Below, in pieces: positions 48,601 through 58,606 of a stretch of DNA of 64,000 bases (position 1 is the stretch's first letter; the number at the start of each line of letters is the position of its first letter). The notes under the pieces are model-generated. The model had not been told where the DNA came from and did not search any database. It was given only the letters and a program-made list of their open reading frames with translations. A program made the translations under genes and the position numbers. This stretch comes from Petunia secreta. Taxonomy: Eukaryota; Streptophyta; Magnoliopsida; Solanales; Solanaceae. The stretch lies in contig JARKIP010000021.1 of NCBI GenBank assembly GCA_029990175.1, forward strand, positions 15,939,501 to 16,003,500, given 5' to 3'.

Positions 48601-49942
48601 CTTATCAAGAGTCAAGTGCATCTGTTGCCTCCCTTATTCAAGAAGGTAGTTGGGACTTCTCCAAAATATCCTTTGAGATTCCTAATGACACTAGACTTCA
48701 AATTCAGACGACTTTATCCTCCTCTATTAAGAATGATAGAGATTATCCGGTTTGGAATGCCACTAGTAATGGTATCTTTAAGTTAAGTTCGGTTTATGCT
48801 TTGTTAGATAAAAATCATACTATTAATAAAGATTTTAACTGGATCTGGGATCTTAAGAGTATTAACAAAATAAAATTCTTCTTGTGGCAATGTTATGATA
48901 ACCGTCTTCCCACTTGTGTTTATCTTAACAAAATTGGAATTAATATTGATGGTAACTGTTTAATTTGTAAAAATGTAAGTGAAACTATGTTTCACATTTT
49001 TATCCAATGTTCCATTGCAAAATCTTTTTGGAATACTACTCCTTATACGTTTACTATTAATGATCCTACTACTTGGCTTGATACCTTGAGGCATTTTACT
49101 TTTAACACAGTTAGTAAATATTCTAATTGGCTAGACTGCTTTCCCTTTGCCTTATGGAATCTTTGGCTCAATCGTAATTTTAATAATGTTAACAACCTAA
49201 CAAGGCAAATCTCCCATCAAACTGTTAATTCTCGCCTGTTAGAATTTATGTTCCTAACCTCTAAAGAAGTTAGACAACAAGAAACTAGAAATATCTCTAT
49301 AGGCTGGAAACCCCCAGAAGAGAAAGTCTTTAAGCTCAATATAGATGGAGCTTTCAATCACATTACTAAAAAGCTAGCATTGGGGGAGTATTTAGAAATA
49401 GTAGAGGAATTTGTGTTTTAGGGTTTTATAAGAAAGTAAGTGCTCTAAATGCAATCCATGTAGAAATTCAAGCTCTATACTATGGTCTCACTCTAGCCAT
49501 AGACCAAAATCTAGTTCCTATAGAAGTAGAAACCGACTCCACTGATGTGATTAATTTACTTCAGAACTCTCATCCACCTTATATACCTATTATTCAAAAA
49601 TGCAGGTCAATGATGCTCCAATTGCAAATGCCATCGATCCAGCATAATCTTCATCAAGGAAATAGAGTGGCTCATCGTCTGGCCAAAGTTGCTCCTGATC
49701 AGTCCAATGAAGATACTATCTATCATTATGCTATGCCCCCAAATTTTGTTCAACAAGCCTACATGGATGATTTAGGGGGAAAGACTTTTGCTACTACCAT
49801 ATCGGATGCTAATTTTAATCATTTAGCAAAATTAGGTTGTGTTTATGGATTAACATCCAATGTTGTTTCTACTTATGCTAGTACTTCAGACCATGCGGAG
49901 ACTCTTAATAGACGCATGGTCTCTTTATGTAATCCAACGTAA
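44692..49942 (+). pseudogene. LINE 2 ORF2 (endonuclease, RT, RNase H) with upstream Pro-rich frame
   Basis: A 616-codon frame (44,692-46,542) contains the endonuclease from about 45,733 (LNLIVWNVRGANNPEF, LLETKMEDHHDL, VSGDFNQIL, CTWSNH, SDHHPI). It stops at a TAG, and the reading continues directly after it. RT blocks are YKAPGPDGLHPFFFQKYW, LIPKFKNVVHLKNFRPIGLC and IDLEKAFDRIEW (46,805-47,641), then RGIRQGDPMSPYIF. The ADDLTFMA catalytic box follows at about 47,800, in another frame. The zf-RVT part (CLICKNVSETMFHIFIQC) ends near 49,020, and an RNase H domain follows (NIDGAF, IEVETDSTDV, GNRVAHRLAK) to 49,942. About six lesions. The residues before 45,733 are Pro-rich and have no known domain. 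Confidence 0.88.
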
Positions 49943-50062
49943 CTTTATATATAATATGTCGTAATTACCAAAAAAAATTAGCATTTTAAATTAAAAAATC
50001 GATGAACTGAAATATGTATAATTCATGTAAGTTATGTATAACAATATTAACAATATTTGTGC

Positions 50063-50872
50063 ACAGTCAAACCTCTCTATGTAGCAGTGTTTGTCTGAAA
50101 CTTTTATGGCTGCTATAGTAAGGTTTTGTTATACATGTATACTGGCATTTGACGTTTGGATCTCATTTAGCTATTATAGTCAAAAATTTTACAAAAAATA
50201 CATGTTAAATTTAAAATCACAATAGATTTTCACATTTTATTAATTTGAAATTGAAAAAGTTAATACATTATTAATAAATCTATAACTAGTTGTATAACAC
50301 CTATAAAAATTTAAATCTAAGGAACATATGAATTTAAAATTAATTGAAACTGTAAAAAAATGAAGTTTGATGTAAGAATTTTACAATTGTAAGTTGTTTC
50401 GTAAATTGCAGTCTTTTAGTAACAATATAGCTGTTGAATTGGGCTATAAGTGATGATACACTACCAACATCCTCAACAAGTTCTTAATTTTTGTTATTAA
50501 CATTTGGGTTGTCATCTGTAAGTAGAATGCCAGTATTTTACCAACAATGGAGAATGGTAGGGGTCTTGACATCATTCCATGATTCTACAAGAGTGTTGAT
50601 TCCATGATACGAATGATTATCATAAATATATTATATTATATTTTATATATAATATTTTTTTTACAAAATATTATTACACAATATCTGATTATAGTTGTTA
50701 TAGAGATGTAATTTTATAAAGAGTGCAGCACTATAATGACCGTCATTGCTGTTATAGGTAGAATGCTGCTATAGAAGGTAAATTATAACATGAAAAATCA
50801 GTTATGGAGAAAACTAAGTCGTTATACTGAAATATTATTATAACGAGGATTGTTATAAAAAGGTTTGACTGT
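50063..50872. repeat. 810-bp TIR element (ACAGTCAAACCT ends)
   Basis: Left end ACAGTCAAACCTCTCTATG and right end CATAAAAAGGTTTGACTGT-like (reads TTATAAAAAGGTTTGACTGT). Similar TGCTATAG / CTATAGCA and GTTATA motifs recur throughout. GTATAACAATATTA occurs at 50,036-50,049 and again at 50,871-50,884, overlapping the right end, so a duplicated target is possible but not clean. Non-coding. Confidence 0.6.
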
Positions 50873-50884
50873 ATAACAATATTA

Positions 50885-51701
50885 CACTTATCTTGAACTT
50901 ACTAACTTTATATTCATAATGTATACATAAGCGGCAATGTAAAGATCTATAGGCCTATATACTCCAAGAGACATACACTTTTCCATTTTGAGTGTTCGAA
51001 TTCAAGACAGTAGGTCTATTTTCTTAGCAACTATTCTCAGCTTTCGGATTCACGTACTTTTAGGTAGTTCTTTTTTTTTTTTTTTGTTATCTTGTTCAAT
51101 TACTAAATTAAGACATTATGTTTTGATTAGTCTTATTAGTCAAGGACGCAATATAAATTTAAAAGAAAATAGTCTAAACTTGATTTATTAGCCAAAGTTG
51201 AATTGACAAACAGTAACATCTAAGCATAAAGTATGATATAATAACTAGGAAAATAACGTAATAGTTTGTTATAGTTTATTAAATTGAATTGATAGTGTAA
51301 AAATTCTTTATATACCAGCGCAATAACTAAATTCAAAAAAAAAAAAAAAAAAAGGTAACCCACTAGGCATGATTTTTAGATTTTGGACATAAAACAATTC
51401 AAGCTGGTTAATTTTTATTTTGACCTTGTCTACTCCTTCGAATACAAGCAAATCACCAGCCAACTCGTACTCACCAGTCACTAGTCCCATATAAGTAAGA
51501 CGTTACCGGAAGTATCTACGGTAAAAAATTATTTGTATTGAATATTTACACCATACCAATGAGATTAATCGTAGCAGTTAATAATTTAATCAAAAATACA
51601 CATTATTGAACCATGGTTAAGTCATAAATATATGAGTATATGTAAAGAACACATGACTTACATCTATTGATTTGTTATTAATATTTTGTGTGGTTAAGCA
51701 G
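50885..51701. other. intergenic DNA left of CACTA 3
   Basis: Contains poly(T) (about 51,069-51,085) and poly(A) (about 51,336-51,353) runs. The reverse frame 51,308-51,490 reads into the poly(A) run and has no known domain. Confidence 0.45.
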
Positions 51702-51993
51702 AGGCACTACTAAAAATACTGCCTTTTTCGACTGCCATCTATCGACTGAAAATCGGTCGAACCCCTATTTCGACCGATTTTCGGTCGAACGGTTAACATA
51801 GTCAAAACTGTTCGACCGAAAATCGGTCGAAATAGGGGTTCGACCGATTTTCGATCGAACAAAAATTTTTTTTGTACCTTTCGACCGAATTTCGGTCGAA
51901 GGTTCGGTCGACCTGCACGTTTTAAGTTTCAGCAGAACATTTCTTCCCCCATTTCTATCTTTTTCCCCAAACACTAAAATTCTCTCTAAACAT

Positions 51994-52011
51994 CCCCCCC
52001 CCCCCCCCCCC
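51994..52011. repeat. C18 homopolymer
   Basis: Eighteen consecutive C in the leader region of CACTA 3. Length may be unreliable in sequencing. Confidence 0.85.
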
Positions 52012-52413
52012 AAACCTCAATACCCGAAAACCACCATAACCCACCCCCAAAATCAAACACATTCTACCCTCCTAAACACTACATATAAAAAGAAATTCAA
52101 GGTAAATTCTTAATTTTAGGGTTATTTTAATTACTTTCTAAAACTTAAACCCTAACTTTCTAACTCAATTTTTTTGTAGTTCTTAAGCATATAACTAGTA
52201 GGGAATCATTAGTAGGTGCTATTGGAGCACAAATCAACCTCGAGGTAAGTTTTTTGTTTTATTTTTTTATTAAATCCGAATTTAATTATTTTTTTAATTA
52301 TTTTTTAATTTCATACAAGAAAGTTGCATATGATAAAATCAGTGAATGGTGATAACTATTCTAAAAGTAACATATTTTAATAATTAGTGAAAGTTAGGAA
52401 GCATTCCTCATAC

Positions 52414-52595
52414 CTTTCAAGAAAGAAAGCAATTGGGGCTAAAAATATGGTTGAAATGGACTGTCGATAAGTAATGAAAACCAAATGGTTCATTCCATCC
52501 ATGACAATCTTCTTGAGAAGTATATTACTAATGGAAAAAGCAAAATCAATAGCCACCATTAAAATGATTGGGTACCATTCCACATATCTCTTCAT
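52414..52595 (-). pseudogene. captured WAT1/UMAMIT-type transporter exon inside CACTA 3
   Basis: Minus-strand reading from ATG at 52,595: MKRYVEWYPIILMVAIDF, then SISNILLKKIVMDGMNHLVF and TYRQSISTIFLAPIAFFLER, ending at a canonical donor (AAG|GTATGA, intron from 52,413). This is the N-terminus of plant EamA/WAT1-related (nodulin MtN21, UMAMIT) transporters: two membrane helices, with the GMN-x-LV-x-x-YRQ and AP-x-AFFLER motifs. Only the first coding part is present and no further exon follows downstream, so it is a fragment. It lies wholly between the CACTA ends, opposite to the element's own gene, which points to capture. Confidence 0.8.
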
Positions 52596-53079
52596 CTTAG
52601 TTTAGTGTTATGTGCTTCTGCCTTTATGAATTACCTTGTGTTTTTAAGATGAAGCTGAGGCAAAAGCAGACATTTAAAGTCTGTTAGAACTCTTGTTCCA
52701 CTAAGGAGTGTGAAGAAATGATGGATTAAATTCCGGCAATCACATCAATGCTTTTAATCTTCAACAGATTTTTACATTTGTTTAACATATGTATACTCTT
52801 TACTTTAACTTTCCTTTTGCTTGAAAGTTATGAACTATTTCCCTTTTCCTTACTTTTGGTTGATACTTTACAACATATATTAACTGTATGAGAATCTTTT
52901 ACCGCACGAACATGTTCATCAACATACAATATATATGATACTGATAAGCTGAGGCTTGCTTACAAAAGGAATGTGTTTATTTAATTTATTTAACCCGGCT
53001 AATTTTTGTGCAAGGAATGTGCTAGTATGTTACATATTTACTTGTTCCTTCCTAAAGTAATGTGAATGTTTCAACAGGA

Positions 53080-54826
53080 ATGAAGAAAGTGTTTACAAGA
53101 AGGAAGGGGACTAAAAAGGTAGGTGAGACATCAGGTGAGCCGGCACAGGACACTCCTACCTCTCAGGTGCCGCATTCGCTTCCTACAGGAGCACCTGCAG
53201 GATACAGTCCAGATTTTTTCAGGCCACCTGGCATGTCTCAGGTGCGTCCTGGTTGGCGGCATGACTTCAGTAGTTATGACATGACTGAGATCCAGGCCGG
53301 TCCATCCCAGGGCGTTCCCGCACTGGGCGATCCCACACAGTCCACTACTCCGTCTGGGTCGACTCAGCCACCTTCCGACCCATCTAGCTCTACTGGCCCT
53401 TCGATACAGCAGGAAATTCCTTACTATGATCCGAGATCGTCCTATTACATCGGTGAGCCTGGCACATGGGAAGAAGGGCGGTTGATTATTTATCCCGAGG
53501 AGGATAACAGGTAAGTATCTTATTTTTGAAGTTCTTATCTACTTAGTAATTAGTTTTTAATTGTTAGTATTTCTATTAACGCTTCTGTTTTTTATGTAGC
53601 TTTTGCCCCAACACTGATGCTACTCCTTTACTGACGAGATGCATGAGATCTCAGTGGAAACAATCGTGGCCATCCTGGGGCGCTGTGTCCCCTCAAGTAA
53701 AGCAGCGGATAATGCAGGCTTTTGAGGTGATAAATATGCATACGGTTTATCACTAATTGCAGGTTTTTCTAATGATTATGTTTAAATAAAATATTTTGAT
53801 GAATATTGCCAGGTTGAGTGTAAGTGGCATCCGGCTCTGGACTATAAAGTCCGTTCTAACTTCCTCAAGAAATGCGGGGAGTTATTCAAGAACGCAATGT
53901 ATAATGCGCGCAAAAAAGGAAAAATGCCCGGCTTCCTCTATGATCATCAATGGAGAGAGCTGCAGCAATATTGGGAGACTCCCGAATTTCAGAAGAAGAG
54001 CGAACAAGGGAAGAAAGCGCGAGCATCAAGTAAGGGTGGATCGCTCCATACCGGTGGCTCAGTTAGCGCTGCGACGCAGAAGATGCGCCTGGTAAAGTAA
54101 TTTAATTTATATGAATTACTATAATCGTTTATTTTTTATCTAACTTGTTCTCTTCTTCAATTTGTAGGAAAAAAAAAGAAAATCAGACAATTCCAATCTC
54201 TGAAATGCACAAGATCCGACATATCAAGAGTGATAAAAAGGGTGGAGAAGTCTGGGTCGAGCCCCGCGCACAAGAGACATGGGTAAGTAATTAAATTCAA
54301 ACTTTTTTCGCGCCAATCCTTCAACTTTTATACTTCATATTTGTACCGTTGATATATTTCTGTTTTTCAGGAAAGAGCTACAAAGGCTGTTGAAGACTGG
54401 ACCGCGACTCAATAATCTGAATGCGGAAGCAGTACCCCAGCACCGTTAACGCTCGAGCAAGAAACCAATTTATGGTTGGAAGCGGTCGGAGGGGTGAAGA
54501 AGGGGTCCGCGTATGGCCTTGCAACTCTGTATTCATCTGGCAAGCATAAATCGAACTATTTGGGCTCGTGTTCTACTGCTCCTTCAAGCTCTGCTACTCC
54601 TGAAAAAATGACTCGAATGCAAGAGGAGATCGAAGAGCTGAAAAGACAAAATGAAGTTATGCGGTTAGCACATGAGGCTCATCAAAGAGAAATGCGTGAA
54701 ATGATGCAAGAAATCCTCATTAACCAAAAAAAAAAAGGCAAAGGAAAGTGTGATACTTCGGGAAAGCAGAAGAGCAGACGTCGACACCATTCGTCGTCTG
54801 AGTCTAGTTCGGGTTCTAGCCAGTAG
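53080..54826 (+). pseudogene. TNPA-type (Transposase_24) gene of CACTA 3, five coding exons
   Basis: Exons: 53,080-53,510 (MKKVFTRRKGTKKVGE, Pro/Ser-rich), 53,600-53,726, 53,813-54,091, 54,168-54,282 and 54,371-54,826, all with GT-AG borders. An upstream non-coding exon ends at a GTAAGT near 52,243. The Transposase_24 signature is in exon 3 (QWRELQQYWETPEFQKKS, KGGSLHTGGS) and exon 5 (LWLEAVGGVKKGSAYGL). A coiled coil and a basic Ser-rich tail follow. Two lesions: the run of nine A at the start of exon 4 is one base too long for the frame, and a TAA lies at 54,413. The product would bind the subterminal repeats. Confidence 0.85.
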
Positions 54827-55502
54827 CTTGAAGGACCTTAAACTGTTTGTTAAGTTTGTTTAATAATTTTAACACTAGAACTAATGTTGAAAGACTTCTT
54901 TCTATTGTTTGGCTTTGTTAGCCTTGTTGAATGTCGTTTATGAATGTGTTTTGTCTGGATTTTCTGCGTGTTGCTGAATTTACAGGTGGTGTAGGGCTAA
55001 TTTAAGATTTTATGTTGCAGGTTTTTACAGGTTTTCGACCGACTTTCAGTCGAAATATTGGTCAAAACTACTTACCAACCTTTCGACCGCATTTCGGTCG
55101 ATAGCCCTTCGACCGATATTCGGTCGAACGTCGACCACTATTCGACCAAAATTCGGTCGAAGAACATGTCACTTTAAAATATATGGTCGATGTTCTTCGA
55201 CCGAAAGTCGGTCGATGATCGACCGAATTTCGATCAAAAGGCTATTTTCGACCTACTTTGGGTCGACCACCTCAATCGGTCGAAGATCGGTCGAAATGTC
55301 GATCGTTCTTCGACCGATTTGGCGGTCGAAAATCCCTGTTTTTTTAGTAGTAAGGCTAATCTAGGATTTGAAGAGGATGGATATATCACCATCAAGGTGG
55401 AGCTACAATATCACAAGGGTAGTCGGCAAACAACCTTTGTTCGTAAATTATATTGTGTATATATATCAAATATCGAATTATATGATAACATTTTAAGTTT
55501 TA

Positions 55503-55503
55503 A

Positions 55504-55544
<41 letters not shown>
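55503..55544. repeat. (AT)n(AC)n microsatellite
   Basis: About 14 AT units followed by seven CA units. Confidence 0.9.
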
Positions 55545-55992
55545 ACAAACATTAGCAATCTAGTGATCAAGGATGCTCCTCCATGGCGCAGATCCAAATC
55601 ACCAATACAACAATTTGCCTCTTTTTAAAGTAAAAATAAAAAACAAAAAAGTTGGACCAATGTAACTGGGAATTGCTCCACGTTTTCTGAGTGTGAGTGA
55701 ATCAGAGTCTAACCAAGTTAAACATTCAAGCTTTAAGAGCATGAGTTCATGAATATCATCTTACACATATTTAAAAGAAGTGTGCATAATATACCAAGTT
55801 TGATGAAGAACCCATATCAGCTACATGTTATTCCACGTATCAAGTTTTTCGAAAGTTTCTATAAGTATAAACCAGTAATTATACTAAACACTTCAAATAA
55901 GTACCTTAGCTACTTTTTAAGTTTTATTTTTAACATAATAGGAATTGTTTTCCACATTGAATGTTTATGAATTAATATAATTTTAAAACTTA

Positions 55993-56290
55993 TGTGGAGT
56001 TGGTTGTTGTGATGTTTGAGGTGGTAGTGATAGGGGTGGTTGGCAATAATCATTGAAAGAAAGTGGTGGTGGTTGATGTCGCAATGATTGGTAGTAGTGG
56101 TGGTGGTACATACGATAGTGGTTGTGATATTGGAGATAGATAGTATGGTAGTGATTAGTAGTAGCTATCGGTGGTGGTGATGCATGTGGTGATAGTGGAG
56201 ATGATTAGTTTGTTAGTGATAGCGTGGCTATTGGTGGTGGATGATAGTAGTGGTGGTGATTGATGGTGGTAATAGTGCAGTTGTATCTAG
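55993..56290. repeat. GGT/GTA-rich cryptic trinucleotide repeat
   Basis: Some 300 bp of imperfect TGGTGG, GTAGTGG and GATAGTGG repeats, purine/GT-skewed on the plus strand. No protein-like reading. Confidence 0.7.
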
Positions 56291-57889
56291 TTGCAGATAT
56301 ACACTGAGTGGTGGTGAAAAAGCATCTTCGCAATAATAACCTCTTAATAATATTAAAAACTCTGTTTAAAATTTTGAATGATTCAAATATATTAATAGTC
56401 ATTAAATAATTAAATCTTAATGTGAAATTTTTTTCTTTTTTTTATTGAAAGGAAATTTTTCTATTCAACCAAGTTAATCTTGTGCATCCACTAGTTTTTA
56501 TTTGACTCTAAGAACTAGATCTCAACTATACTTTACTATTCACTATCTAGCATACCTAACATATTTATAATAAACATCCTGGAAAAATCTCCTAATTTGA
56601 ATATTGACTCAGCTTCTCCAGAATTTTGTTCTACCTGCCTCGAGTCTGCCCCCATATATGCAGCTGCAACACTCTCACGAACTCGCTGTCCATATGCTTT
56701 TTGTTGAGCTTGGAATCTTCTTTGGTTTCTCTCCTGCCAGATATGGTAAATAGAAGATGCAAATAGAAACCTTAACACTTCAGCTCTTGGTCTTCTAACA
56801 TTTGTTCTTTGTGTTGTCCTTTGTACTTCCTCATTCCAATCTCCTATTTGCATGTTGTCCTCTACCCATTGCAAGAGTGAACTCCAAAGGCTTCTTGAGT
56901 ATGGGCATATGAAATAGAGGTGGTACAGAGTCTCTTCATCCCTTGAGTTACACATAACACAGTCAACTTAGCCTATCCACAGTTGCAAGCTTGTTTTGGA
57001 TAGCAAACCATAGTATAAACTTGTGTAGTGAAATTGGGCCTTGATCCTGATTCAGACTCTTCCATTGCACCTTCTGGAACTGTGGCATCATTGTTATATA
57101 TGCCTTCTTGATATTGAATTTACTTGCAGTGCAAAATTTGGTTAGTTTTGCTTTTATATCTTAAGTCACCATCTACTTTCTTGCATCAAACAATTTCTTT
57201 ATGATCCAACACGCTTGTTTTAGAGTGTCCATGGTATCTATATCTCTTCTTTTTATGTAGTAGCTGTGAATACATTGCACCCAAAGAATTTCCTTCCTAG
57301 AAGTAGTTGCCCACAACAGCTTACACAAAGCAGATTTATTTCACAAGTGGAATTTTATGACATCAAGCCCCCTGTTGATTTAGGCTTACAAATAGAATCC
57401 CATGCAACCAAAGCTCTTTTAGATTTTTCATCACTGCTTGTCCACAAAAAAGACCTGTATATACTGATAAAGTGAATCTCTGAAAGAATATGCTCTTTGA
57501 ACTCCTGACTCACACCAGCTATATAGAGGGCTCTCTTTTCCATATTTGCTTGTAAGTCTGAGACTTCATAAAAGTAGGAGAAGGCTTGGACCAGCAACTG
57601 CATGGATACTTTATCTGCTTTGCAACACATTATTAGGTCATCTGCAAAGCAAATGTATGTTAGTTGCATCTTGCCACACCTTGGGTGGTAATTGAAGTTG
57701 GGATTGTGTCTGAGCTGTCTTAATGATCTGTGCAAATATTCCATCACTAGAAGGAATGGTCCCACTTATGTGAAAGTGGGTTTACATGATCCCACTTTGT
57801 CGAAAAATAATACTGTATATATAGGTATATTTGGATTGTCTTTGAAAAACATACATACAAAACAAAATTTTGAACCCACTTGGTTCAAA

Positions 57890-57960
57890 GAGCATGTGCA
57901 GCATAGTGGTAAAGAATGCTGAATTTTTCCAAGTGGTCCCGAGTTCGAAAAACTACTGGC
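57890..57960 (+). other. tRNA-like stretch near the hAT left end
   Basis: GCATAGTGGTAAAG (A-box-like) is followed about 30 bp later by GGTCCCGAGTTCGAAAAAC (B-box-like). This resembles the head of a tRNA-derived SINE or a tRNA relic. No full cloverleaf can be formed. Confidence 0.4.
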
Positions 57961-58606
57961 GCATACAATTCAGTTTTCTATTTTTAAATTCCACAACTTT
58001 TCCAACTCCAGCCCAGGTCCCAAACTCACGTGAACTAAAATAGTTAAGTTGACTTCATTATTTTAATTTTTTTAATTAATTACTAGAATCTAAATTAGAA
58101 AAAAGAACTACCAATCCCCAAAAACTCTTTTGTCTCTTTCTAATGTTTTGTCTTTCCCCATTCTCTGCCTCTTCCAGCCTCTTCTTTTATTTTCACTTTA
58201 ACAATTACAAATTAAAAAATTGAACATCAATTACCACCACCTGCTGCCAATGCTCCAAATTTTCATTACCCATTGTTGCTTCTCTACGATTATCGACTTT
58301 CTCGCTATTAACAGATTTGTTTTTGCTCAATTATCCTTTGCATATAAAAATATTAGTACAACTCTGTGTGATTTTTTCAATTTAAGTATGGATTGTGATT
58401 ATAATTGATCTTGGGTATTTCATAGTAAATTTCGTTTCAACTTTGGGATTAGTACCATCATTAGTAAATGTGTTTAGAATTTTGTAATATTGTCTCCTTG
58501 ACAAATACATTATACATTCCACTGAGAAATTGATTGTCATTCTTAAGACTTAACTTGTCTTTTTGCTAACTAGAATTTTAGTTTGGCAATACAGTTTCAA
58601 AGCTCA

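Larger units (their letters stand above)
43116..49976 (+). mobile_element. LINE 2 (L1-type with RNase H), mutated
   Basis: A 6.9 kb element bounded by a perfect 15-bp target duplication, ATTAGCATTTTAAAT, at 43,101-43,115 and 49,977-49,991. The 3' end is GTAATTACC then A7, the same tail type as LINE 1. It carries ORF1 (DUF4283 plus CCHC knuckle) and ORF2 (endonuclease, RT, zf-RVT, RNase H). Lesions are scattered, but long frames remain, so it is younger or better kept than LINE 1. Confidence 0.95.
51705..55352 (+). mobile_element. CACTA element 3 with a captured gene fragment
   Basis: Begins CACTACTAAAAATACTGCC and ends TTTTTTTAGTAGTA, with AGG directly outside both ends (51,702-51,704 and 55,353-55,355); the last base has changed from G to A. 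Both subterminal regions are packed with TTCGACCGA / TCGGTCGAA repeats (51,727-51,912 and 55,034-55,331). Inside are the TNPA-type gene on the plus strand and, in the intron before its first coding exon, a minus-strand transporter exon. No TNPD gene, so it depends on another element for transposase. Confidence 0.93.
55356..56426. other. intergenic DNA with simple repeats
   Basis: Holds the two simple repeats listed separately. The frame 55,749-55,970 has no known domain. Confidence 0.45.

Noticed and set aside
51727..55331. Regularly recurring TCGGTCGA motifs resembling a repeat-spacer array
   Set aside because: Spacing is irregular, the motifs occur in both orientations and they are confined to CACTA ends: transposase-binding repeats, not CRISPR.
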